Shown here: piece by piece, positions 43,115-53,379 of the stretch | How the letters are laid out: each line of letters opens with the position of its first letter | Position numbering within the stretch: the first letter of the stretch is position 1 | From: Silene conica | Taxonomy: Eukaryota > Streptophyta > Magnoliopsida > Caryophyllales > Caryophyllaceae | Assembly (NCBI GenBank): GCA_029255685.2 | Contig: CM055316.2 | Location: 76,568,861-76,632,860 of the forward strand | DNA: 64,000 bases | Direction: 5' to 3' | The notes under the pieces: model-generated | What the model saw: the letters and a program-made list of their open reading frames with translations, nothing else | Databases searched by the model: none | Told to the model about the DNA's origin: nothing | Position numbers and translations under genes: made by a program

Positions 43115-44826
43115 TGATGGCCGGATTTTGTCGTCGATACCGGCACCAAACACATTTATAAAGAACCCAAATTAAGTAGTATAATTTAGGGTCGAACCCA
43201 AAAGACGGTGGGGAAGTTGTATAATTGAATTCTAGTTCGAGCTCGAGTTGGGTAATAAGTTTGTGATTGATTAACAACTACTAAAGATAAATTAAAGCAA
43301 AAGTGTCAAGATGAAATCGATGGATAAAAGATACTAAGGTGTCGGGGGTACTAAGGTAGGTTGGTAACGAATCATGCAAGGGAATCTAAGGTCTCCACTA
43401 TACTAGGCCTAGGTTTGTCTCGTCTATCGATTTGACTCCCCTAAAGTCGATCCCTATCCTAGCTTTCGCTACAAATAGGGCCAACCTAACAAATATACAT
43501 GTCCGCGAAAGCCCTAGACTATCATCAAAGGCCAACAACAATGAGAATCATGTCCAACCTTCGTTGTGACATTTCATCAAACATGTAACATGCATAAATG
43601 AAAACCTAGCAAAGAAGAGAACCAAATCATAACCCTAAGCAAGATTCATAGCTAACAACAAACCAAAGCACACCCCTAACCCTAGTAGGGGAACTACTCA
43701 CACATGGCTAACATAAGTATGTAAACAAATGATGAGGAATTGTTAGACATGTTGGATTAAGTAAGAGTAAACAATTAAACAAACAAAACTTAAAGGAAAT
43801 GCAAAGATAAAGTAGAGATGAAGAAGATTATACCAATAATAAGGAAAAAGCAAGGAACTTGGATTACAACTTGGAGGATTCTCTCAAACCCTCAAATTAC
43901 AACCCAATAAGAGTCTTCTAAAAATTACCCAAGAACAAAGCTAAGAGAATTACTAAGAAAGGATTAAACTAATATTGAAAGATTAAACTAAGATCTAAAG
44001 AAGATTAAAGTATTAAGAGAGTTTTTTGAGTCTAAGTATAGAGCAATGGAACAGTGCAAAACCCTAGAAAAGTGTGTAAAAGTAACGTTCTAAAAAGTAT
44101 ACACAAGTGCGGGTTTATATAGAGTGCGGAAATACGAAAAAGGCCTCTCAGCCGGTCGACCGGCTGCCGGTCTGTGACCGGCTGAGAGTCCAAATTTGGA
44201 CTTCTGAACTTTTCTTCGAAATTATTCAAAGTGAGCTTGCTTCTCAGCCGACCGGCCGGCTGCCGGTCTGGCACCGGCTGGAAGGCTGGTTTCTTCAATC
44301 TGACTTTTTCTCTTTTTCCTTCAATGCACAGGTACCCTCAGCCGGTGGACCGGCTGCCGGTTGGCCACCGGCTGGGGACCCTTTTTCACGAATCTGCCCA
44401 ACATTTGCATTTTCTTCAACTTTCAAATTTTGGCTAAGTATGGAAAAGCCATCCCAGCCGGCTGACCGGCTGCCGGTTGGCCACCGGCTGGGGGCCTTTT
44501 TCATGGTTCTGAAACTTCCCTTCTTTTTGCTTCAAAAATCAAGACCAAGCTCCCCAGCCGGTCTACCGGCCGCCGGCAAGGGACCGGCTGGGAGGGCCTG
44601 AAGCGGCTTCTTCACAAAACCTTCATAAAACTTCATAAATCGCTCCGAATTCACCTCGATTTCTCTCGTTTCTTCGCCCCCGCCGTAATGCCTACAAAAA
44701 TTAGATAGAATAGGAATATACGAGGCAACGGACGTAAAAACACCTAAAGGTACGCGAATCGAGGTCGAATCGTGACCGAAAACAAGGAAAATTCAAAGGA
44801 AATGATGACCAAAATGGAGCTCATCA
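43115..44826 (-). repeat. LTR of the Gypsy element (3' LTR in element orientation)
   Basis: 1,712 bp, beginning TGATGGCCGG and ending GAGCTCATCA on the plus strand. It holds five copies of the GC-rich palindromic unit between 44150 and 44595. Same length as, and apparently identical to, 53380-55091. Confidence 0.95.
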
Positions 44827-47148
44827 GAATTCCCCACACTTAAACCTTACTCGTCCTCGAGTAAGAGATCAAGTAACTATATAACCCTTATTAAAAACAA
44901 AGAAACATACTAACTAAGCTAACTAGAAGCCGAATCGGGTTTAGCTACACCCGTAGCCCTTTCAACTCACAATTTGACATTCATGAGGGAGAATGCCCTA
45001 TTGCAAGGCAAGTAAGGTCTTGCTACAAAACTTTTGATGCAAACAAATCAAAACAAAACACATATAAGCAAGCAACATGCATCGAGAAAAGAAAGAAAAC
45101 CGCTTGCCTCATTCAAGCGGTGGAAAACAACTAAAAGAGAACAAATTCAAAGTCGTAAACTCCTTCACAAATATTAATTCTACAAGTCACTAAGGCAAGA
45201 AGGATGACAACAAAACACCGCCAAATCATGCTAAACTAGGCTACTTTCATACCCGTTATCCAAATACTTTTGTCAAGGGCGGTCGGATGGAATGGAATGA
45301 TAATCCCCGCAATGCTAAAGGCAAAAGATGCAACAAGTCTAGATTCTTCACAAAGTAAAGGTCATGGGTCGTCCCAAGATCGACAAAACGGCAAGGCAAA
45401 ATTAAATTTTTTTGGAATGAAATGCTCAAGTCAATACAAAATGGTGGATGACAATCAAAATTTGACCTCATTCAATTTTTTTCATTTCTTTTTCATGCCA
45501 TGAGTTAGGATGGGGTTTGTCCCACGCGTGCTAATGTCCTTTGCTTTCGCCAATCGCTTATTAGGCAACCGGTTAACCTCTAGACAATAGCTTATCGGGG
45601 TGACAATCACTCTGTCTTTGGGTGGTCGAATTCACAACCAAGTGGGAAGCCAACTCAATGGCTACCCTCCAAAGCACATCGAAGTGGTACGCCTCCACCA
45701 AAACAACATGTTCTTATTCTTTTTCATTAACCATTTTTTTTTTCTTTTCTTTTTCACTTGAGTTTCCCTCTTTTTTTTTTCTTTCAAGTCGATTCCACTT
45801 CTTATGATCATTGACAAGAGCATTCCAAATTTATTCATGAAAGTTATTTTTTTGGGTTGCCAAACCGTCAAGTCGAACAAGGTCACCAAGACAAGATAAT
45901 CAAAACCATTTCGCATCACGGGGGTGGACAAGGTGACTCACATGCAAACCCTTGACTCGGTATTGGACCACGGTCAGAAAGATACTAGAAGAGCATGACC
46001 TAGGGTGTTTTAAAAATCATTCTAAAAGACAAAGTCCCAAGTAGAAGAATTATTTGTAAATGCTTAAACGATTTTGTCAAAGTTCTCAATTAGGCATTTT
46101 CAAAACATTATCCTAAATGCAACTATATGCCATGAATGCAACTAATATAGACATGTTTTAATGCAAATGAGACTATCAAACTACATGCCAAACAGAGCTA
46201 ATGCATCTCCTAACAGCACAAAAGCACACAAGCCACACACAATCTCCACAATGTACTCCACATCCTCCAAATACAAGCCCATCCTCCTCATTTGCAACAA
46301 AAGGAAGAAAATGAGAGTGAAATAGAGGTTGGAACGATCATACCGTGGTGTCTTCAAGATCCAAAGCGGTGCTCAAGCGAGTGTTACCTATGCGAAAGGA
46401 GGGAAAGCAAACACAAGTATATACAATTCTACACTAATAAGGAAAAAACATGTTTTTGAATTTTTCAAATTTTTCGATTTTTTGGTATTTTTGAGGTTTT
46501 TTCATACTTACAAAAGCAATCAAATATTCACAAGGTGGATATTTTCCCTCCCCACACTTAAGATTTACATTGTCCTCAATGTAATGAAGTGCAAAGGGGG
46601 AAATGAAGTAAAAGAACGAAAACAACATGTTTTTGGCTTTTTTGAAATTTTTGAGAAAATAAAAACTTGTTTTTTGTATTTTTTGAAATAAACGGTTCTT
46701 CCTCCCCACACTTATTTATATGCATAATGTGAGGAGGAAAACCGGAAAATAAAGGACATATTTTTGAAAGTTTTTGGTTTTTCAATTTTTTTGGTTTTTT
46801 GGTTTTTAAGAAGGCATTAAAAACAAAGATAAACAAAAGAAGAGAAAAACTAAAAACTAGACTAAATGCAAACTAAATGCTCTAAACTACATGTATGCAA
46901 ACTACATGTGACAATATTATACAAAATTGAAATCGAATGCATCTAAATGAATGCAAGTATATGCAACTAAGCTAAATGATATGCAAGGACGAATTAAAAA
47001 CTATAACAAGCTAAAAGATACTAACTAAATGCATGCTAGGAAAGGAAATGCAAACTAAAAGAGAAATTTGGATTAAGGGAGTTACTTGACTTGTTTTGGA
47101 TTTTGCAAGGGGAGCATAATCATCACCATCTACCACCTCCAAAGGTGG
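44827..47148 (-). other. 3' spacer and polypurine tract of the Gypsy element
   Basis: Mostly AT-rich, low-complexity DNA with no recognisable domain. The polypurine tract AAGTGTGGGGAATTC lies directly at the LTR (44827-44841, minus strand), preceded by the lineage-typical CTCGAGGACGAG word. Similar AAGTGTGGGGAGG words recur at about 46550 and 46705, each at a TTGAGGACAATG- or AT-rich lead, so the tract is present three times. Confidence 0.7.
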
Positions 47149-48873
47149 TCACTCATCACCATCATCTTCATCACCATCAACTTCATTACCATCGCCTTCA
47201 TCATTCCCATGGCCTCCATCAACGACCATGAAGTCGCTAGGGTTGTTCACGAAATCGCGGAAGGGGGAGGCATGAGATCCACTGGCTCCCGCATCACCAT
47301 ACCCGCCATGGAAGGATGAATGCCTCGGAGGGCCCGAATCCTCATTTCCCCGAAAGTTGGGGGGAAAATTCGGGTTTGAAAAATAACCCGGGGTGACGTT
47401 AATCTCCCCGTAAAAACGACCCTCAGGAGGCACATAACCCCTATCCGGAGGCATGTAGTATGATGGGTGACCACCATCGGGATGATGGTAACCCTCGCGG
47501 ACGGACCGATCATAACTCGGAAATGTACCATAGGCTTGATCATAGTAGAGGTAATCAAGCCTATAAGTCAAATCTCTATGCCGCTCATCGGCTATGGCTT
47601 GGCGCTGGTCCGCTAGATCTGCTGCAGTCTTCATGCCCAAGTCAACTCGTGCCATGAAATCAATAAGCTCTGGGGGGCATGAAGAAGAAGATGGACCGGA
47701 GGCGGAGGTGGATCCCTGGAAGTATGAGGGACCACTCTGAAACTGGGACATGGAAATGGGGGGCTGCTGAAACTGCTCAAAAGGAAGGTCAGAAGGAGTG
47801 GCACCGACTCTGTCTCTGGTGTAGACTCTAGGGGCACGCTGGTCTGGGGGAAGATCCTCGGGGTCCGCCTCAATATCAAGGAGGTAAGAGGTCTTCCCCG
47901 GCACAACTCTCATCAACTCGGTGTTTGGCAAAGGAACTGAATTCTTGAACTTGTTGTCAACCCGAATCTGCCAATACTCTTTGCGATCACTGGGGTTATA
48001 ACGCACCCACCCCAAAGCATCCTGCAAGTATCGGCTAGATAGCACATTCTCGCCCTGAATAAAGTCGACCGTGAAGTGCCTCTGACAACGGTTGTTGGCA
48101 ATCAAGGTGACCATCCCCCCAACACAAATGGGGGTAGTAAGCTGAGGTTGGGATGCCAACCTACTCAAGTGAAGGGCCATATGGTGAGCAATGTTCAATT
48201 TCGGGCCACCAACCAAGTAAGAACCAATTATTTCAAGCTCAGTAGTAGTGAAGTTGTGAGGCTCATCCCTAGAGAAAACGGTCCACCCCATGAACCTATG
48301 CCAAATTCTAATTGGTGCCAAATGCACCCTATTAGCCGGTTTCTTTCGACTTCTATCACTTACAAGACCGGTTATGGCTGTCCAAATAAGCTCAGTATCA
48401 AAGCCCTCCGGAGGCTTAATGGCTAATTTTCCGTCTAGCCCAAAAATCAAAGCAAATTCATCTAAGGTGAGACGATGTTCCCTATTCATCAATCGGAACT
48501 CAAGAAATGCAACTTTCCCCAAAGTTCGGTTCTTAGTCACAACCAAAGAACTCAAAAATTCCCAAGTTAACCGGGGAGAAGTGTGAACCGGTTTTGTCTC
48601 ATACAAGGCTTTCATTCCTAAACCCTCAAAAAGAGCCGCTGTAATTTTCTCAATCCCTAATTCTCTCAATCCGGCTCTATCAATGAACCTAGTTGGGTGA
48701 AGGGGGCGATTCTTAAAGTAAGTGAAATTACCTTTTTGCTGGATTGAGGCAAATGTGAGACCGGGGAAGCAAGGATCCGGGCCAATGTTGCCACTTCCCA
48801 TTACATTTTCATATTCTTGCTCCACCCTTGGGTCGTGCCTTGATTTGGATCGCCTTTCTGTTCTTCCCGACAT
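47149..48873 (-). CDS. Athila ORF-1-type protein of the Gypsy element
   Basis: 574 codons downstream of gag, in the place where Athila elements carry their extra (envelope-position) frame. The N-terminal half resembles the ATHILA ORF-1 family: RFIDRAGLRELGIEKI, WEFLSSLVV, FRLMNREHRLTLDEFALIFGL, RIWHRFMGWTVF and a helical segment around HHMALHLSRLA. The C-terminal half is Pro/Gly/Tyr-rich and ends in an Asp/Glu/Gly tail. Its function is unknown in the family. A host 'plant mobile domain' gene was considered, but its position between the element's PBS and PPT argues against that. Confidence 0.75.
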   Translation of the reverse strand: MSGRTERRSKSRHDPRVEQEYENVMGSGNIGPDPCFPGLTFASIQQKGNFTYFKNRPLHPTRFIDRAGLRELGIEKITAALFEGLGMKALYETKPVHTSPRLTWEFLSSLVVTKNRTLGKVAFLEFRLMNREHRLTLDEFALIFGLDGKLAIKPPEGFDTELIWTAITGLVSDRSRKKPANRVHLAPIRIWHRFMGWTVFSRDEPHNFTTTELEIIGSYLVGGPKLNIAHHMALHLSRLASQPQLTTPICVGGMVTLIANNRCQRHFTVDFIQGENVLSSRYLQDALGWVRYNPSDRKEYWQIRVDNKFKNSVPLPNTELMRVVPGKTSYLLDIEADPEDLPPDQRAPRVYTRDRVGATPSDLPFEQFQQPPISMSQFQSGPSYFQGSTSASGPSSSSCPPELIDFMARVDLGMKTAADLADQRQAIADERHRDLTYRLDYLYYDQAYGTFPSYDRSVREGYHHPDGGHPSYYMPPDRGYVPPEGRFYGEINVTPGYFSNPNFPPNFRGNEDSGPPRHSSFHGGYGDAGASGSHASPFRDFVNNPSDFMVVDGGHGNDEGDGNEVDGDEDDGDE

Positions 48874-49939
48874 GGTTAATTGAAGGATAAGGTGATGAGG
48901 GAATAAAGGGGGTTTTGATTTGAGAGAATTTGGTGAAGTTTGAGGGAGTATTTGAGGGTAAAGGATGAATGGAGAGGAGAAAATAAGGAAGGATGAAGAA
49001 GAAATGAAGGGAAATGGTAGGGAAATGAGGTAGAAATGAGAAAGAAAAGAGGGGAATCGAAATTTAATTCACGGGACAGACGACTCTCAGCCGGTTAGGG
49101 ACCGGCAGCCGGTCGACCGGCTGAGAGTGAGGGTTTCAAAATTTTTTTGATTTTTTCGATTTTTTTCAAAGGGCTTTGATTATGAGCCGGCGGACCGGCC
49201 GCCGGCCTACCGGCTCAAAATCAGGTCTTCAATTTCCACTTCTCCTCTTCTTCTTTTCTTACTCACAAAAACACTCCCAGCCGGCGGGCCGGCTGCCGGC
49301 CGACCGGCTGAGAGTCCAGCTCCTTCTTCTTGTCTTCGGTTCCTTCACATACAAAAACACTCCCAGCCGGCGGACCGGCTGCCGGCCTACCGGCTGGGAT
49401 TCCCTTCTCCTTGCTTTTTTCTTCAAGTATTTTCACACATTCCTGATTCTCAGCCGGTGGACCGGCTGCCGGCCTACCGGCTGGGAATCATTCCTCCTTG
49501 CAATTTGATTTTTGAATAAGGAACTCGCCTTCTTAGCCGGTTGACCGGCTGCCGGTTAGGTGCAGGCTGGGGATGCAAAATCTGAAATCTGTCCAAATAA
49601 ACTATCAAAAACAGAAATGTGTCCAGGTCCTCCCAGCCGGTATGGGACCGTCGGCCGGTTGGCCGGCTGGGAGTACCTGTACACAATTTCGAGAAATAAT
49701 TTAAATTGAACATAAAAATCAACTTTGCCTACAACGGTTTTGCCAATATTCCTCCGACTACACTCATGAATCTTCCACAAACAAGCAACAAACATATCCA
49801 AACATCTCATGCAACCTAAAAATTAAACCAAAACCGAACTAACCAAGAAACTAACATGCAAACTAGATGAAAGAAAGAAATCTAATACTTACAACCGGTG
49901 GTTATTAAGTGACTCCACCAAACCTTTCATGATCATCTT
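48874..49939 (-). repeat. Spacer with seven GC-rich palindromic repeats in the Gypsy element
   Basis: Units of 35-40 bp built as AGCCGGnnGACCGGCT joined to GCCGGnnnnnCCGGC lie at about 49088, 49182, 49279, 49364, 49451, 49534 and 49634. They are spaced 83-100 bp apart, with unrelated, pyrimidine-rich DNA in between. The same unit occurs five times in each LTR. Confidence 0.92.
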
Positions 49940-52900
49940 TCAATCTTTGTGGGTCAAAACCTCGTCCATGCTAACTAGTGACCTCAAGAAAAGGTCAAAA
50001 GCCGCGGACGGGGCTTCAACTTTGCTCTCTCTTCGAGTTTCCATCTTGCTCATCATCAACTTTCGAGCTTTGACATCTTTTCCGGCAATTCGCTCCTCTA
50101 GGTCCCCTCTTTCAACTAAAGGGTCCTCAAAAGAACTAGTACAACTCGGTCTTCCTTGCTCTTTGTCATGGTCTCTCTTCTCCGGACTCAACAACTTCTC
50201 GCTAGTAAAACTAGCATCCTTAATTTTCAAGATCATATTTTCCATGATTCCCTTCTCATCAAACATCTTAGGGACATCATTCACCAACAAACTTGCAACC
50301 ATGCCAACTTTCTTCTCCTTGGAACTTGTATCGGGAGCTTCCGGAAGTTCAAACTCCGCCACTTGCTCTCCCACTTCGAATGATAACTTTCCTCTCTTCA
50401 CATCAATAGTCGCTCCTCCGGTGGCCAAGAATGGCCTACCGAGTATCACGAAGGAGCTACTACCGACGGGGACGTCTAATATCACGAAGTCGGTGGGAAT
50501 GGATAGATTCCCCACCTTGACGATAGCATCTTCAAGCACCCCTAGAGGAAGTTTTTCGGTACCATCCGCAAGAGTGATAGGAGTTGTAGCGGGAGACAAA
50601 CTCTTGACATCCAATTTCTTGGCCATAGCTAGAGGCATAACACTCACGCCGGCTCCCAAGTCACATAATGCATTATCAATCTTCTTCCCTCCAACATGGC
50701 AACTTATCGAAAAGCTACCCGGATCTCCGAGTTTGATGGGGAGGGTGCATGGGACTTTCTTGGCGGACATGATTGCATTCACTTCTCTTTTCTTTCCTCG
50801 GGAGGGGATTGTTGCCTCCACCTCCTCTACAAGCTTCATCAATTCCTCACAACGAGGATCTCCTCTTGTAATTTTTCGGAAGAACTCACAAACTCTCCTC
50901 TCAATGAGGCCTTCTCCATGCTCGGACTCTTCTTCGACAACACTTTTTCCTTTCTCCATGTTCTCTTTCCCTTCATCTATTTTCTTCTTTGGAATGTTCA
51001 AGACTTGTTGCATCACAAAGTCTAAGTCATCAATGTCGACTTCATTACAATCATCCGGAGGAGTGTTGGACACCATCACCATCACCTCCTCCTCAACACA
51101 TTTCTCACTTCCTCTCCCTAATACCGTCATAACTTGCTCTACCTTCGATCCTCCTTCATCATCTCTCCTCTCAAGCATTGGTTGCTCATTCTTGCTTGTC
51201 GTAATAGCATTGACACCATGTGGTTTTGAAGCATCCCGGGAGCTTTGACCTTGGGCAAGAAAGCCGCCCGGTGGCCTTTGTGGGTTGGCTAAGGCTTGTG
51301 AAGCAACTCTAGCCTCCATCTCCCGGATCTCTTTTTGATTTGCCGTCTTCAAATTCATCATTTCTTGATTATGTGTCGCTTGCATGCCTTTCACAAGTTT
51401 AAGCAACTCTCCAACTTGGGAGTCACTTGAGAGATCTTGATGAGGTGTGTTGGTAAGGGGCAAGGGAAACCCGTAGTCATTCCTTGCACCCCCACTTTGT
51501 TGATTTGCTTTGGGACCTTGGTTGTTGAAGTTTGGGTTTTGGTGGTGGTTAGGAAATGGTTGGTTGAAATTTTGGTCATTGAGACTTTGATTGTTAAAAT
51601 TGTTGTTGTGGAAGTTTTGTTGGTGGTTTGGGTTGTGGAAATTTTGTTGGTTATGGTATTGGTTGTTGTTTTGGTTGTTGAAGTTTGGGTTGTTATTGAA
51701 ATTTGCATTGAAATTTTGTGGGTTTTGGTTGTTTTGGAAATTTGGATTAAAGTTCGGGTCATTGAAACTTTGTTGAAAGCCTTGATTGGCTTGGTTGGTT
51801 TGATTCCCTTGGTAAAAGTTGTTGTTGTAATTGTTTCTCGGGTTGAAGTTTCCTCCCCTTGGTTGAAAACCGGGGGGATTTTGCCCTTGAGGTTGTTGGA
51901 TTTGATGAGGATTCAACACATTGGTACTTTTGTAGCTCATATAGGGACTTCCTCGGATCCCTTGATGGTAATAGTTCGAATTTGGGTTGAAAGTATTGGG
52001 GTTTTTTTGGTTGTTAAAGGCTTGGAAAGCATACAATTCTTCCTCACTTCCACTTCCCTCAATTGAGTTGTTTGCACAAACTTCAAATGTGTGCCCACTT
52101 CCTCCGCATAAATCACATGTGGCAACACTATTTACTTGGTACATCCCCGGGACATTGTTCTTGGTTTCTTTGCTAGTGGAGCCCTTTGTCAATTCCTCCA
52201 ATTTCTTGGTTAGCATATCCAACTTGGCGTTGGTTTCTTCGTTTGCCTTAGCATTGGAGAGGTGCTCACTAGGGTACTTACTACTCTTCCTCAAGACATT
52301 CCCCCTAGTACCATAGTTTTCCTCCGAATCAACAATCTTCTTAATGAGTTCCGTTCCTTCCTCATGTGGCAAGTGGTCAAAGCTACCACCCGCCGATGCA
52401 TTAACCATTTCCTTAGTCCGGGAGAGAAGGGTTTGGAAAAAAGTTTGAGTTGTGTACCAAGGTGGTATCCCGTGGTGTGGGCATTTGGCTAGCAAATCTT
52501 GGTATCTATCCCAAGCTTCTCCCAAAGACTCTCCCTCGTCTTGTTGAAACTGTGTTATCTCATTCCGAAGCATCGCGGTCTTGGATGATGGGTAGTACTT
52601 GGCAAGGAAAGCCGTTGCCAAGTCATCCCATGTGGTGAATGTATTTGGAGCATGGACATTTAACCACCTATCGGCCTTGTCGGTTAAGGAATAGGGGAAA
52701 AGCATAAGCCTTAATGTCTCCTCGGGTACTCCGGTCTTCTTTATCATCGCGACTTTACCCTTGAATTTTCTTAGGTGCCCATGAGCATCTTCGTGGGAAG
52801 CCCCGCTAAAGGCATTCTTTTCGATTGAACTCATTTGGGAAGGATGTATTTCGAAATTTTGAGGAACAAGAACCCCGAAGTTGATTGGATTGGTGGTGTC

Positions 52901-53206
52901 ATTGTGATTGGGCCGGTTATGATCACGGAGAGCGGCCATTATATGAATTGGATGGTTGTTTGGAAAGTGTGGTGATTGTGGTGGTGATTGATAAAACGGA
53001 TTGTCAAAACTTTCGGATGTTGGGCTAGGATTGCTTTGATTGGGACTTGGTGGTTCGGATGAAGAGGGGTTGTTTTGGCTAGTAGAAGCTTGGGACGCAA
53101 TTCTCACCCTTGCAATAGTCTTCCTCCTTAGGGCCCGAAAGAGCCTCTCCGGTTCGGAAGATGACAACAAAGAGCTAGAGTCACCCCTAGGCATAAAACT
53201 TAGCAA
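49940..53206 (-). CDS. Gag-protease polyprotein of the Gypsy element
   Basis: A frame of 1,088 codons. The gag domain is clear at about residues 130-280 (FSGASHEDAHGHLRKFKG, ADRWLNVHAPNTFTTWDDL, FLAKYYPSSKTAMLRNEI, LLAKCPHHGIPPW), as in Athila/Tat gag. A zinc-knuckle-like CDLCGGSGHTFEVC follows near 365. Then comes a long Asn/Gln/Phe-rich low-complexity tract (about 400-580), and an aspartic protease fold sits in the last third (ALCDLGAGVSVMP, TLADGTEKLPLGVLEDAIV, FVILGRPFLATGGA). It packages the element RNA and processes the particle proteins in the cytoplasm. Confidence 0.9.
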   Translation of the reverse strand: MLSFMPRGDSSSLLSSSEPERLFRALRRKTIARVRIASQASTSQNNPSSSEPPSPNQSNPSPTSESFDNPFYQSPPQSPHFPNNHPIHIMAALRDHNRPNHNDTTNPINFGVLVPQNFEIHPSQMSSIEKNAFSGASHEDAHGHLRKFKGKVAMIKKTGVPEETLRLMLFPYSLTDKADRWLNVHAPNTFTTWDDLATAFLAKYYPSSKTAMLRNEITQFQQDEGESLGEAWDRYQDLLAKCPHHGIPPWYTTQTFFQTLLSRTKEMVNASAGGSFDHLPHEEGTELIKKIVDSEENYGTRGNVLRKSSKYPSEHLSNAKANEETNAKLDMLTKKLEELTKGSTSKETKNNVPGMYQVNSVATCDLCGGSGHTFEVCANNSIEGSGSEEELYAFQAFNNQKNPNTFNPNSNYYHQGIRGSPYMSYKSTNVLNPHQIQQPQGQNPPGFQPRGGNFNPRNNYNNNFYQGNQTNQANQGFQQSFNDPNFNPNFQNNQNPQNFNANFNNNPNFNNQNNNQYHNQQNFHNPNHQQNFHNNNFNNQSLNDQNFNQPFPNHHQNPNFNNQGPKANQQSGGARNDYGFPLPLTNTPHQDLSSDSQVGELLKLVKGMQATHNQEMMNLKTANQKEIREMEARVASQALANPQRPPGGFLAQGQSSRDASKPHGVNAITTSKNEQPMLERRDDEGGSKVEQVMTVLGRGSEKCVEEEVMVMVSNTPPDDCNEVDIDDLDFVMQQVLNIPKKKIDEGKENMEKGKSVVEEESEHGEGLIERRVCEFFRKITRGDPRCEELMKLVEEVEATIPSRGKKREVNAIMSAKKVPCTLPIKLGDPGSFSISCHVGGKKIDNALCDLGAGVSVMPLAMAKKLDVKSLSPATTPITLADGTEKLPLGVLEDAIVKVGNLSIPTDFVILDVPVGSSSFVILGRPFLATGGATIDVKRGKLSFEVGEQVAEFELPEAPDTSSKEKKVGMVASLLVNDVPKMFDEKGIMENMILKIKDASFTSEKLLSPEKRDHDKEQGRPSCTSSFEDPLVERGDLEERIAGKDVKARKLMMSKMETRRESKVEAPSAAFDLFLRSLVSMDEVLTHKD

Positions 53207-53379
53207 ACCAATTAGTCGTCCTAGTGTTTATTAAACACTAGGGTGAGCAATAAAACAAGCACTCTACAAATAACTACCAAATCTTTTATCAAAACAAAAG
53301 CAAGCTCAACTAACTCAAGACTAAAACTAAAACTAAACTACACAACTTCTAAACACCGTCCCCGGCAACGGCGCCATTT

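Noticed and set aside
44107-44601. A 164-codon open frame on the plus strand in the Gypsy LTR, repeated at 54372-54866, with QPVDRLPVGHRLG-like repeats
   Set aside because: It is antisense to the element, and the repeated peptide is simply the translation of the GC-rich palindrome units. No family resemblance and no codon signal outside those units.
47149-48873. A host gene with a plant mobile domain
   Set aside because: It lies between the primer site and polypurine tract of a Gypsy element and resembles the Athila ORF-1 family, so it belongs to the element.
49088-49680. Regularly spaced palindromic repeats that look like a CRISPR array
   Set aside because: They lie inside a plant LTR element and recur in its LTRs. 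The units are variable and the intervening DNA is low-complexity. There are no cas genes and the genome is eukaryotic.
49929-51248. A 439-codon plus-strand Ser-rich frame
   Set aside because: Opposite strand of the gag-protease frame, and the composition is explained by that frame.
51437-52066. A 209-codon Val/Leu-rich frame opposite gag
   Set aside because: It is the complement of the Asn/Gln-rich low-complexity tract of gag.
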